Source: Megasphaera_A sueciensis
Lineage (GTDB): Bacteria > Bacillota > Negativicutes > Veillonellales > Megasphaeraceae
Reading direction: 5' to 3'
Length of the DNA: 64,000 nt
Assembly: GCF_050219315.1 (NCBI RefSeq)
Contig: NZ_CP116939.1
Location: 2,790,001 to 2,854,000, forward strand
Shown here: piece by piece, positions 38,125 through 46,491 of the stretch
How the letters are laid out: each line of letters starts with the position of its first letter
How positions within the stretch are numbered: the first letter of the stretch is position 1
Program-made: the position numbers and the translations under genes
The notes under the pieces: generated by a model
Told to the model about the DNA's origin: nothing
The model's input: only the letters and a program-made list of their open reading frames with translations
The model's database searches: none

Positions 38125-38212
38125 AACTACAGAGCGGTTCAAAAATAGTTATATAAGTGGAATATATTTTTCCTATATTTCCTCATGAAACAGGCTAACC
38201 TTGTATTCCGTC

Positions 38213-39205
38213 TTACTTTTTCAATGCAGGGATTCTTTTGATGAATGAAGCGATTGTGGTAATCAGTTGCGGAACAACAGGCAGGTGAGGGTTGCTATAG
38301 GTTGCAATCTGATCGGCTGTATCCATTGCGGACAATTTTAGCACATGATTCATGCCATTGATCATCACAAGTGTGGCCTTGGGAGCTGCTAACTTTAATA
38401 TACGTCCATTTTCTGGAGCTACTTGGATATCGTGTGTTCCCTGTACCAAAAGAACGGGCATATTTAATTTGGAAATTTCTATTGCAGGGTCATATCGGAA
38501 TTCAGAAATCAGGTAGGGCTGAACACTGGGTCGAAACAGGATGGCAAATGAAGAATCCGGTATCGGTACGGTGTGGCCTTTTTCCAGTTCGGAAATGATG
38601 CATTTGCTTTGAAGGTAGTATTCCTTTGAGGTGTTCTGCTGCAGTTGTTCTAATAAAATAGTTTGCAGTGATTTCCCGGGACCAGCAACAGAAATAAATG
38701 CATCCGCAGCACATTGCCGGGCGGCAGTCGCACCAATCAGACTGCCTTCACTGTGCCCCAGTACGATAACGGAATAAAATCTCGGGTCTTTTTTTAGATA
38801 ATATATCCATTTGGACGCGTCCTGTATATAATCTTCTATTGTCAAAGCCGATTCTTTTAAGGCGGGGAATCGGCTTTCTCCAATGCCTCTTTTGTCATAC
38901 CGAAGGGTCGCAATGCCTTTTTCAGCAAGCCCTTCTGCTAGTAGTTTCAGTGAGTTGTTTTGTCCGGACAGGCTGCTGTTTCCATTCCTGTCAGTAGGGC
39001 CGGAACCAGCGATCAGCAGTACGACAGGACACTGCTTCTGGGATGGCGGCAATACCAACGTTCCTTTTAGTGTCCCCTGTTTTTGAGTTATTTGGACTTC
39101 TTCCTTCTGTATTCCGGCAGCAAGGCCGGTGACGGGAACAGCAATAAGCAGACATAGCAGCAATGTCTTGAAAAACCGGTTCCCAGTACTCATTGAATGT
39201 TTCAT
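38213..39205 (-). CDS. Exported alpha/beta hydrolase
   Basis: 330 aa with a signal peptide (FFKTLLLCLLIAVPVTGLAAG). Alpha/beta-hydrolase features: LLIAGSGPTDRNGNSSL (oxyanion region) near residue 66, LRYDKRGIGESR near 100, nucleophile elbow LGHSEGSLIG near 150 (Ser), acid in QGTHDIQVA near 260 and His in NGMNHVLK near 287. Likely a periplasmic or surface serine esterase/peptidase-like enzyme. AAGGAG lies 10 nt before the ATG. Monocistronic, transcribed away from the sRNA loci upstream. Confidence 0.88.
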   Translation of the reverse strand: MKHSMSTGNRFFKTLLLCLLIAVPVTGLAAGIQKEEVQITQKQGTLKGTLVLPPSQKQCPVVLLIAGSGPTDRNGNSSLSGQNNSLKLLAEGLAEKGIATLRYDKRGIGESRFPALKESALTIEDYIQDASKWIYYLKKDPRFYSVIVLGHSEGSLIGATAARQCAADAFISVAGPGKSLQTILLEQLQQNTSKEYYLQSKCIISELEKGHTVPIPDSSFAILFRPSVQPYLISEFRYDPAIEISKLNMPVLLVQGTHDIQVAPENGRILKLAAPKATLVMINGMNHVLKLSAMDTADQIATYSNPHLPVVPQLITTIASFIKRIPALKK

Positions 39206-39285
39206 GACGCATCCACTCCTTTGAGATAATTATAACACAGAATAGAAAAATGATATGACAGGCAGTGTAATTTTCCGGTAGTTAT

Positions 39286-39404
39286 AAAAAAAGAGGACAA
39301 AGCAGAAGGGTAGTGGGCTTTGTCCTCTTAAACAGGGTTCCTAGAAATGTGATGGGCATTTTTACCAGGAGGTGTCTCTATTGAAACACATAAGAAACCT
39401 GTTT
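39286..39404 (-). ncRNA. Candidate small RNA with anti-Shine-Dalgarno loop
   Basis: Minus strand: promoter TTGTTT (39437 to 39432), 16 nt, TATAAT (39415 to 39410). Start falls at AAACAGGTTTC, which pairs with GGAACCCTGTTT (39341 to 39330). The gene ends in the terminator AAGAGGACAAAGC/GCTTTGTCCTCTT (39329 to 39291) plus seven U. The enclosed loop contains CACCUCCUGGU, complementary to ribosome-binding sites. About 119 nt. On the opposite strand the same region offers AGGAGGTG and an 11-codon TTG frame (39381-39416), which is less convincing. Confidence 0.65.
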
Positions 39405-39409
39405 ATTCT

Positions 39410-39437
39410 ATTATAAGGAAAATAAGAAATAAAACAA
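39410..39437 (-). promoter_or_regulatory. Promoter of the 119-nt sRNA
   Basis: TTGTTT, 16 nt, TATAAT on the minus strand, ending 6 nt before the proposed 5' end. Confidence 0.65.
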
Positions 39438-39544
39438 GCATTTATTAAAAATAAATAGATAAAATCAATAATATTAATTAAAATATAGGTATATTTATTA
39501 AATTATATAAAGATGCCGTTTGCCATTTAATACATAGCAGGAAA

Positions 39545-39704
39545 ATGAAAAAAGACCGAATATGTGGTTGTTGTTCCTCGTATTCGGTCTCAAAGCAGAT
39601 TTTCATTGACTATGTAAATCATGCATTGCAATGCGTAAAAGCGATTGGTAAATTTTGTGTCATGTGCCAGTTGCAAGGTGTGCGATAGTAATAAAAATCT
39701 ACTT
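39545..39704 (-). ncRNA. Structured RNA element, family copy 2
   Basis: Minus strand: TATACT (39716 to 39711), stem arm GTAGATTTTTATTACTAT, variable arm, ATAGTCAATGAAAATCTGC, then terminator hairpin GACCGAATA/TATTCGGTC with loop CGAGGAACAACAACCACA followed by TTTTTTCATTTT. Same architecture as 34019-34146; stem positions differ by compensatory pairs while the loop core AGGAACAAYAACCA is kept. The promoter box plus real terminator support transcription from the minus strand. Confidence 0.68.
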
Positions 39705-39862
39705 ATCCATAGTATAATACAACGTATTTTTAAAAAGTAGTAACTATATAATGACATTTTAATCGGTATGAATATTGCAAGAGGAAATGTCCTTTATAAT
39801 GTGGCAGCAGTAATGCAATGCAAGTGTAGCCTTCTCTTGTGAAACATGGTAAGATTATGATA

Positions 39863-39897
39863 AAAAAGTCTTCCGCTTTTTGTGCGGAGGACTTTTT
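39863..39897. terminator. Terminator downstream of the His-rich peptide genes
   Basis: AAAAAGTCTTCCGC pairs with GCGGAGGACTTTTT; A- and T-runs on the two sides make it bidirectional. Confidence 0.8.
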
Positions 39898-40084
39898 GGG
39901 TAAGTGCTACTCTTGTGGCAGTGGTGGTGGTGTTTTGTGGTGATGCTGATGTTGGTACGGCGGTGGGGGTATGGGTGCTGGAGCTTCCTCGGCAAAACTG
40001 GAAAATAAACCCATTGTAAATACTGTAGTGACCCCATAAAGTTAGACCTAACCGTAGTAGCATTTATTGCTGCTACGGTTTTTA

Positions 40085-40885
40085 TTATGCTGCGACATGA
40101 CGTAACCGATAGTTTACCGGACTTAACCAGCCAAGCTTTGATTTGATTCTACGGTTGTTATAATAGATGATGTATTTCTCAATTGCTTTTTGTAACTCTT
40201 CGAAGCTGTGATATGTACGGCCATAATATAGTTCCTGTTTTAAGAGTCCAAAGAAATTTTCCATCACGCTATTGTCAAGGCAGGTTCCCTTTCGGGACAT
40301 GCTCTGATAAATCCGTTCTTCTTTTAAGCGACTAACATATCCTCCCATTTGATAGGCCCAACCCTGGTCGGAGTGAAAGGTCCGGCGATAAGGACAGTCG
40401 CCGGTTACCTCAATGGCCCGTTCCAAGGCAGACATGATTCCCTGTGATGACGGGCGTTTCGTAAAGCTGAAGCTGATAATCTCACGATTGAATAGATCCA
40501 GGAATGGATCAAGGTACGCCTTACGTGTAATGATGGTTCCTTTTGTGTCGATCTCATAATATTTAAATTCTGTCGTATCCGTGGTGATTTTCTGATGTGG
40601 GATACAGGTGTCGAATCGTCGGCGCAGACGGTTAGGCGCGACGCGGCCCACGGTTCCTTTGTAGGAATTATACTTACGGTTTTTGTGTATAAATGACGTA
40701 ACCTGCAGCCCCAGCTTCTGAATCAGTCGTTGTACACGTTTTCGATTGATGAGAAGGCCCTCTTCATGCAGTTTCCCCCAGATACGACGATAACCAAAGT
40801 CCTTATCACTTTTACGGATGGCTATAATCTTTGCTTCTATATCTGCATCTGGAGAAGGCAGATCGAAGCGCTTCTGCCAGTACAT
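40085..40885 (-). CDS. IS3-family transposase OrfB, copy 3
   Basis: 266 aa, identical in translation to copies 1 and 2, DDE core intact; probably expressed as an OrfAB fusion by frameshifting. Confidence 0.93.
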   Translation of the reverse strand: MYWQKRFDLPSPDADIEAKIIAIRKSDKDFGYRRIWGKLHEEGLLINRKRVQRLIQKLGLQVTSFIHKNRKYNSYKGTVGRVAPNRLRRRFDTCIPHQKITTDTTEFKYYEIDTKGTIITRKAYLDPFLDLFNREIISFSFTKRPSSQGIMSALERAIEVTGDCPYRRTFHSDQGWAYQMGGYVSRLKEERIYQSMSRKGTCLDNSVMENFFGLLKQELYYGRTYHSFEELQKAIEKYIIYYNNRRIKSKLGWLSPVNYRLRHVAA

Positions 40886-40926
40886 ATACGTTGCCTTGGG
40901 AAGCTTGGCAACGGCAAGGATATCTT

Positions 40927-41484
40927 TTAGTTTGAATGATCCTCGGAGACTGTGGATGATCCTTGCTTGTTTTTCTGCGCCTCTTCCGCTAAACGCAGTC
41001 TCCTCACTTCTTTTAAATATGCTACCTCAATTCGTAATTTGAGATTTTCTTCCTCGAGTTGTTTAAGTCTCTCCGTCTGCGCTTCTGGTGATGCTGGGTG
41101 GATAGTTGATTTATCTGACACCTTCGATCTCCTGCCTTTCCGTTGCGGTTTGAGGCCATCTACACCAACCGCACGATAACGCTGAACCCAAGAGGTTAGC
41201 ATACTTGGCGTATGTATACCTAGCGAAAGAGCTAACTCGTTGTAAGATGACTCTGTACTTAGATATAACTCTACCGCATGTTGCTTAAATTGAAAAGAGT
41301 ATGTTTTCTTCTGGCGTGACCGTTGAAGAGCTTGTGAACCGTTTTCACGATACACGGCAACCCATTCTCTGAGAACTTTGTTGCTAGGAATATGATACTT
41401 CTTTGATAATAGCATATAGCCTAATTTTCCTTGCAAATACTCGTTGACAACTTTCATCTTAAATTCAAAACTATATTTTGCCAT
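40927..41484 (-). CDS. IS3-family transposase OrfA, copy 3
   Basis: 185 aa, identical in translation to the other copies. Slippery G-AAA-AAC at 40969-40975 (minus reading). Confidence 0.92.
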   Translation of the reverse strand: MAKYSFEFKMKVVNEYLQGKLGYMLLSKKYHIPSNKVLREWVAVYRENGSQALQRSRQKKTYSFQFKQHAVELYLSTESSYNELALSLGIHTPSMLTSWVQRYRAVGVDGLKPQRKGRRSKVSDKSTIHPASPEAQTERLKQLEEENLKLRIEVAYLKEVRRLRLAEEAQKNKQGSSTVSEDHSN

Positions 41485-41618
41485 AAAAAGCTGACCCCCA
41501 TAAGCTAGATTTCTAGGTCTAACTTATGGGGGTCAGTACATACTGTGGTTAACAGCAGTGTTATTTTTTTTATGAACGCACGATTCATTAACATCCTCTC
41601 CTCTTTAACGAATTTATG

Positions 41619-41837
41619 TTATGTATTGTGTCCTACGACGGCACCTATAATGGCACCTGCAACGAAGGCAGCGACAGCATTGTTGCTGCTATTGTCATGA
41701 TAATAATGATGATGAATTGGCGGGGGCCCCGGATGATGCCATGGCCCGGCAGCGCTTACTAACGTGGTCCCCAGCATGCTGACGGTAAGCATGCCGGCTA
41801 ATAGTGTTACTTTTAGCTTTTTTGAAGTAGATAACAT
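41619..41837 (-). CDS. Small exported His/Pro-rich protein
   Basis: 72 aa from the ATG at 41837, behind AAGGAAGTGAG; the longer frame to 41906 is not supported. The signal peptide (KKLKVTLLAGMLTVSMLG...VSAA) is followed by a short His/Pro-rich region (GPWHHPGPPPIHHHYYHDN) and a hydrophobic Gly/Ala tail (AVAAFVAGAIIGAVVGHNT) that could anchor in a membrane. Function unknown; divalent-metal binding is a reasonable guess from the histidines. The neighbouring interrupted gene encodes a related exported His/Pro peptide. Confidence 0.75.
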   Translation of the reverse strand: MLSTSKKLKVTLLAGMLTVSMLGTTLVSAAGPWHHPGPPPIHHHYYHDNSSNNAVAAFVAGAIIGAVVGHNT

Positions 41838-42096
41838 GATGCTCACTTCCTTTTTACATAACTTGTTTGATAGATGTAGTATACTAGGTGTTTTTTGGAG
41901 AAGCAAGGAAATACACAGAACCGATACGATAGTGTTAAAAGGCTGTGATAAAGTACGCTTTATTGTTATAAAATTGTAACAATAAGTGGAAATAAAGAAA
42001 AATATCAGTACTCAAATTGAAAATTTATAAAAATAAACTAACTAGGCTGGTTTCATTGTAACCACAGGAAGCAATAAAGAACACGGCAATCCTAAT

Positions 42097-42363
42097 TAAA
42101 TATTGGATGCGGGCTGGGGTGGCACACTGTTTTTTTACAAAAAAAGGTTTTGATGTATATAGAATAATGTATCGGCAGAAAGTATTTATCAGACGGCAGC
42201 GTCAGCAAGGGACGAAAAATCTCCGATTCATGTACAAAAGAAAGATATGTTGGAACTGCCGCCTGACGATAATTCATTTGGTTGTGTTTTTGCGTATCAT
42301 GTCATTTATCACGGTGATATTCTTGGAGTACAAAAAATTATAAATGAATTAGGTGGATGTTAA
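42097..42363 (+). pseudogene. Decayed class I SAM-dependent methyltransferase
   Basis: Fragments in different frames match methyltransferase motifs in order: ILDAGWGGTLF (SAM-binding motif I), KKGFDVYRI (motif II region), then VQKKDMLELPPDDNSFGCVF and AYHVIYHGDILGVQKIINEL (motifs III-IV), ending at TAA 42361. At least two frameshifts and loss of both ends make it non-functional. The preceding stretch 41838-42096 has no gene. Confidence 0.65.
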
Positions 42364-42472
42364 AACTCAAAGGGGAAATATGTGGTATAATGATAAAGTA
42401 ATAAATATGAGCTAGGTAATTATAAATATTTCATAGACGTTGTGTGACTCTTATCATGAGGGGGAATAGTAT

Positions 42473-42670
42473 ATGACATCTTATTTAGAGAAGTATTTAA
42501 AAATTCGAGTGATCAGCAATAGAGCGCTGCACGAAGGAATTTGTAAAGCACACGATTCTAAAACGAACTATATTATATTATCCGAGCAAGCAAAGAAAAA
42601 AGCAACATGTAGAGAATGTAGATATAATCTGGAAGATATTAGTGTTATCAGTGTCAGTGATTGTAAATAA
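42473..42670 (+). CDS. Small hypothetical protein, possibly LSm-like
   Basis: 65 aa with GAGGGGG before the ATG and its own terminator 3 nt downstream, so very probably a real gene. The segment IRVISNRALHEGICKAHDSKTNYIILSE resembles the beta-strand pattern of Sm/LSm folds (VRV...G.L...D...N..L), followed by a CxxC pair (ATCRECRYN). The LSm suggestion is inference from pattern only. Confidence 0.65.
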   Translation: MTSYLEKYLKIRVISNRALHEGICKAHDSKTNYIILSEQAKKKATCRECRYNLEDISVISVSDCK

Positions 42671-42672
42671 CG

Positions 42673-42700
42673 AAAAGCACTCAGCAATGGGTGCTTTTTT
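42673..42700 (+). terminator. Terminator of the 65-aa gene
   Basis: AAAGCACTC pairs with GGGTGCTTT (one G-U), then T-run. Confidence 0.85.
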
Positions 42701-43075
42701 GCTGTGTGAAAAAGCAATTAATAATTGTGATTTCCTATTGCTTTACGTAGCATACGGAAGAGGAAAAAAACGCAGCGGATATATGCTATGTATACCGTTA
42801 TTAATACGATTGTCAAAATACATGAGTATATCCATATAGCGATACACCGCTTGGATTTTAGTTTTGTTTTTTCATAGAAAGAACTTTTCGTATGATGTAA
42901 GAATATATTATATTACACGAAAAGGGTTTGATTAAATGGGGGAACTCCTTTCATATACGTTGCCATCAAATATAATTTCTGATTTTCCCAGCAAACGGGT
43001 TATATCAAGGGAAACTTATGAAAGCATATATTTATTGGAAATATCATTATTTCCTAATAAATAATTTTTTGTTAC
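42701..43075. other. Intergenic region without recognisable gene
   Basis: Contains CTTTTCGT...ACGAAAAG (about 42883-42921), which resembles the hairpin near the right end of the IS256-type element and may be an IS fragment. No coding frame is supported. Confidence 0.4.
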
Positions 43076-43246
43076 TCAAAAGTTCCGAGTCGAAATTTTT
43101 ATAGCCGCCGGATTGGAAGTACGATTGTTTTCTGTTTCATAGTTTCTTATAGAAGAATCACGGAGATCTATCCATGCGCCTACTGCTTTTTGTTTGAGAT
43201 TCATGGATATACGTAATTTTCTTAATCTTTCTCTGAATGTAGGCAT
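43076..43246 (-). CDS. Short XRE-type helix-turn-helix protein, probably truncated
   Basis: 56 aa from the ATG at 43246 (MPTFRERLRKLRISMNLKQK...). The Cro/C1-type HTH is clear: RLRKLRISMNLKQKAVGAW, then SSIRNYETENNRTSNPAAIKI. It ends directly after the HTH, so it is either a stand-alone DNA-binding domain or a remnant of a longer regulator. No partner gene is nearby. Confidence 0.5.
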   Translation of the reverse strand: MPTFRERLRKLRISMNLKQKAVGAWIDLRDSSIRNYETENNRTSNPAAIKISTRNF

Positions 43247-43378
43247 ATGAATACCTTGCTTATATTTTCTATTAAACAGGGCTGGTTGCCCATCAATAAA
43301 ACAGGACAATATGTGAAACATAATAAAATCATACAGTAAAAAAAATTTCCGAGCATCCTTTTGAAGGAGTATTAAAAA

Positions 43379-43474
43379 ATGAAATGGGCAGAGGTGAAAA
43401 ATTTACGTATAAGAGGGACACTAAATAGAACCAATATAGATAGTGAAAACAAACAATTTTCTCGGTACGTATAG
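43379..43474 (+). CDS. Possible 31-aa peptide
   Basis: ATG at 43379 with GAAGGAG 9 nt upstream, encoding a basic peptide (KWAEVKNLRIRGTLNRTNI...). Weak evidence; may be chance. The rest of 43247-43533 holds nothing recognisable. Confidence 0.2.
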   Translation: MKWAEVKNLRIRGTLNRTNIDSENKQFSRYV

Positions 43475-43533
43475 TAGGCCTGAAAAATACTTGCTTGGGA
43501 TACTGGTGAATAGCCGAAGTCCTATACGAATAT

Positions 43534-44964
43534 GAGAGCGCGCCAAATTCTGTGTAAACTCCATATAGTGGTGCAAAATAATAAGAACGTACGAGTCAGC
43601 GGTTATATCGTTGGCTCGTTTTCAATATAACAACAAGGGCATGCCCCTGTCAATCAATTCGGCATCCGATCTGCAAAATACACCGCGAGTTGTGCATGAA
43701 TCTTGCTCCAATCAGGCCGTCGGCCTGTCCATTTTTTAGTAATATCCATCATGGCTAAATACAGCCTTTTGAGCAAACTGTCATCTGTTGGGAATACAGA
43801 CTTTGCTTTTGTTACTTTTCGCAGCTGCCGGTTAAATCCTTCGATGGCATTGGTAGTATAAATCAGTCGGCGTAATTCTTCTGGATACTTAAAATAAGGA
43901 CTTAAATTTGCCCAGTTTGACCTCCAAGATAACGTAATGGATGGATATTTAGCATCCCAAGTTTCGGAAAAATGCTCCAGCGCTTCTAACGCTGCCGGTT
44001 CATCCACTGCGGCATAAATGGCTTTTAAATCGTGCATCAACGCTTTGATGTCTTTGTACGATACATATTTTGTCGAATTCCGAATTTGATGGATAATACA
44101 ATTCTGGATTTCTGTTTGTGGATAAACGGCTTCGATGGCTTGGGAAAATCCCGTCAGGTTGTCGGTACACGCAATCAAAATATCGTCTACCCCACGATGT
44201 TTGATGCCATTGAGAATGGTCGCCCAGAATTTGGCACTCTCATTTTCACCCACCCACATGCCAAGTACCTCTTTTCGGCCTTCTAGATTGATGCCAATGG
44301 CAATATACACTGCTTTCTTGATGATTTGTCCTTCACTGCGGACAGGGTAATGAATCGCATCCAAAAATACAACGGCATACAGCGGTTCCAATGGCCGTTG
44401 TTGCCATTCTTTGGCAACGGGAAGTATTTTATCCGTAATACGGCTGATGGTGGTATCCGATACCTCTAATCCATAAATATTCTGAATAGGTGTTTCCATA
44501 TCACGAGTCGTCATGCCCTTAGCATACATCGATATAATCTTTTCTTCTACGTCGTGGCTGATACTGGTTTGATTCTTTTTCAGGATCACCGGATCAAAAT
44601 CTCCGTTGCGGTCTCGAGGAACCGCAATGTCCACATTCCCGAAACTGGTACGCAGTGTCTTAGGACTATGCCCATTGCGACTGTTGCTTGTATCCTTGTT
44701 CTTGTAGTCATATTTGCTGTACCCTAATTCATCATCCAGTTCAGCATCCAATCCGTTTTCCATAAATTCAGCAATCGTATCTTTGAATAAATTTTGGATA
44801 TCATCCATGCTGGTGATGTTGCTCATTTGCAACAATTCACGAATTTTGGCACGACGTTCCCTTTCTTCTAGACTGCGTTTTCTTTTTACCATAATAAAAA
44901 CCTCCGTATGATGTAATTTTATTTTACACCACACGAAGGTTTACACAAAATTTGGGATTGTCCC
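43534..44964 (-). mobile_element. IS256-family insertion sequence
   Basis: Imperfect terminal repeats: left GAGAGCGCGCCAAATTCTGTG, right (inward) GGGACAATCCCAAATTTTGTG, both continuing TAAAC. I see no 8-9 bp target duplication, so the ends may have been rearranged. A hairpin just inside the right end (CCTTCGTGTGGTGTAAA...TTACATCATACGGAGG) would block read-in transcription. Confidence 0.8.
43654..44892 (-). CDS. IS256-family transposase
   Basis: 412 aa from the ATG at 44892. Mutator-type DDE transposase: first Asp in VVFLDAIHYPVR near residue 170, second in ACTDNLTGFSQAI near 235, Glu in TTNAIEGFNRQLRK near 345, and the typical C-terminal LYLAMMDITKKWTGRR. Full length, apparently functional. 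Confidence 0.95.
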   Translation of the reverse strand: MVKRKRSLEERERRAKIRELLQMSNITSMDDIQNLFKDTIAEFMENGLDAELDDELGYSKYDYKNKDTSNSRNGHSPKTLRTSFGNVDIAVPRDRNGDFDPVILKKNQTSISHDVEEKIISMYAKGMTTRDMETPIQNIYGLEVSDTTISRITDKILPVAKEWQQRPLEPLYAVVFLDAIHYPVRSEGQIIKKAVYIAIGINLEGRKEVLGMWVGENESAKFWATILNGIKHRGVDDILIACTDNLTGFSQAIEAVYPQTEIQNCIIHQIRNSTKYVSYKDIKALMHDLKAIYAAVDEPAALEALEHFSETWDAKYPSITLSWRSNWANLSPYFKYPEELRRLIYTTNAIEGFNRQLRKVTKAKSVFPTDDSLLKRLYLAMMDITKKWTGRRPDWSKIHAQLAVYFADRMPN

Positions 44965-45022
44965 TTTACATCTTGTGATATTGTCAATATCTCTTTACAC
45001 TTTTTTCTCGAGGATATTGGAT

Positions 45023-45931
45023 CTACGCTGCATCCTTCAATGAGCGGTAATACTGTTGTCTCTTAATCATTGGAGGTAATCCTCCATTGGTGGAGCAGAT
45101 TCTTCGGTTATTCCAGTAACTAATGAAATATCTCCATATAATTGTTTTCATATGTTCAACAGTTGTTTTTGAAGCATTATATCGATTATAGATTAATTCT
45201 TCCTTTAATCTTGCCCACATGCTTTCGCAACGGGCATTATCATGGCATCTGCCACCTGCACTGTTCATACTTTGTACTATTCCGTATTGCTTAATTGCAT
45301 TACGGTACAGCTCACTGGTATACTGTGTTCCCCTATCACTATGCAGGATACAGCCCCGAATTTCTGGATATGCTTTATATGTATTAATTATTGTTTGTTC
45401 ACATAACGTGGCTTTCATATTTGTATCCATTGCTAATCCCAGTACTGCAGAATCGAAGCAGTCAAAAACTGCGGATACATACAGTTTTCCATCCAGACAC
45501 TTTATTTCAGTCATATCTGTTACGCACTTGCTTAACGGTTTATCAGAATAGAAATCACGTTTAATTAAGTCATCAGATTTTCTGGCTTCTTTATCAGCTT
45601 TTGTGATTCCATTAGGTTTTCTTTTTGGTCTATGGCTAATACCGATTTCTTCCATAACACGGTATACAGTCCGTTCACTCGGAATCTCAATACCAGCAGG
45701 TTTTTTTAGCTCTAACGCTTGATGCATTCTGATTCGTCCGTAAGTATCATTGCATTCATCTTCAGCACAGATATCTAACATAGCATCTGCAAGAGACTGA
45801 TATTTCCAAGGCTTATCTTTATATTTAAGATAATTGTGAAATCCCTGTCTGGTTACGCATAGGCTTTTACAATAGAATGAAATTTTACCTTTAATAGTGC
45901 CGTCTTCAGTTTTTATTGCAATAAATATCAA
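45023..45931 (-). CDS. IS3-family transposase OrfB, second type
   Basis: 302 aa integrase-core transposase, from TTG at 45931, overlapping the orfA stop by 4 nt. HTH_21-like region (YGRIRMHQALE), then the DDE catalytic residues in CVTDMTEIK, LHSDRGTQYTSE and NARCESMWARLKEE, ending with YWNNRRICSTNGGLPP. Distinct from the 1517-bp IS. Confidence 0.92.
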   Translation of the reverse strand: MIFIAIKTEDGTIKGKISFYCKSLCVTRQGFHNYLKYKDKPWKYQSLADAMLDICAEDECNDTYGRIRMHQALELKKPAGIEIPSERTVYRVMEEIGISHRPKRKPNGITKADKEARKSDDLIKRDFYSDKPLSKCVTDMTEIKCLDGKLYVSAVFDCFDSAVLGLAMDTNMKATLCEQTIINTYKAYPEIRGCILHSDRGTQYTSELYRNAIKQYGIVQSMNSAGGRCHDNARCESMWARLKEELIYNRYNASKTTVEHMKTIIWRYFISYWNNRRICSTNGGLPPMIKRQQYYRSLKDAA

Positions 45932-46272
45932 TCTCTGTTTTTTGTTGACTTCCGACGGCTGGCGGCGAAAAAAGCGCTTGCTTCCTCAAGAAATTCATTC
46001 ACTTCTTTAAGATGGCGATTCTCTTTGTCCAGTTCTTTAACACGCTTTTTAAGTTCAATAAGTTCCTCGTTAAGAGATAAGGCATTGGAAGGAGTATGAA
46101 CAGCGTCTTTTGCCTCCAACCTACCTCCTTTGAAGGCTTTAACCCATGTATAGATAGTACTATCAGGAAGCCCCAGTTCCGTTGCGGCTTTGTGTCCACC
46201 AATCTCCTGAGCTAATTTTACAGCCTGTGATTTAAATTCTTGGTCATAAGTTTTTATAATTCGTTTTGCCAT
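45928..46272 (-). CDS. IS3-family transposase OrfA, second type
   Basis: 114 aa from the ATG at 46272. N-terminal helix-turn-helix (KTYDQEFKSQAVKLAQEIGG...ELGLPDSTIYTWVKAFKGG) and C-terminal coiled coil (ELIELKKRVKELDKENRHLK). It translates into orfB by coupling. Confidence 0.9.
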   Translation of the reverse strand: MAKRIIKTYDQEFKSQAVKLAQEIGGHKAATELGLPDSTIYTWVKAFKGGRLEAKDAVHTPSNALSLNEELIELKKRVKELDKENRHLKEVNEFLEEASAFFAASRRKSTKNRD

Positions 46273-46491
46273 CTTATTTCTCCTATTCTCTATCAATTAT
46301 ATATCACAATCCTTGAGAATAGGGTGCCAATTTTTATTGTACAACATCATAGTATAACTTCCCGAACCAATACGAGCGATTACGAAAATAGCACGCAAAC
46401 AATGGAAACGCCATATCCCTAACGGTACATACAGGAATGGAGGTCGGTTACTCAACTAATGGATGACCTCCTGCTCGATTTCATAAAGTTG

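Larger units (their letters stand above)
40024..41540 (-). mobile_element. IS3 family (IS150 group) insertion sequence, copy 3, 1517 bp
   Basis: Same termini and length as copies 1 and 2; target duplication TAC (40021-40023 and 41541-41543). Inserted in the signal-peptide codons of the His/Pro-rich peptide gene, here in the same orientation as the host gene. Confidence 0.97.
39907..41588 (-). pseudogene. Small exported His/Pro-rich peptide gene, interrupted by IS copy 3
   Basis: Minus strand ATG at 41588 behind GAGGAGAGG. Removing the IS and one TAC duplicate joins 41588-41541 to 40020-39907 in frame: a signal peptide (MNRAFIKKITLLLTTVFTMG...SSFA) then EEAPAPIPPPPYQHQHHHKT and PPPLPQE, about 53 residues in all. 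The mature part is essentially Pro/His with no fold, suggesting metal binding or surface attachment. It is second in an operon with the His-rich gene at 41619. Confidence 0.8.
44982..46343 (-). mobile_element. IS3-family insertion sequence, second type
   Basis: Bounded by imperfect ends TGTCAATATCTCTTTACAC (left) and TGTACAATAAAAATTGGCACC (right, inward). Encodes OrfA and OrfB overlapping by 4 nt. No target duplication is evident. It lies only 17 nt from the IS256-type element. Exact ends are estimates. Confidence 0.7.

Noticed and set aside
42883..42921. CTTTTCGT...ACGAAAAG inverted repeat as a terminator or IS end
   Set aside because: Resembles the IS256 hairpin, but lacks a T-run and a complete IS terminus; too uncertain to call.
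46436..46468. GGAGGTC...GACCTCC repeat as terminator of the EamA gene
   Set aside because: No T-run on the relevant strand.
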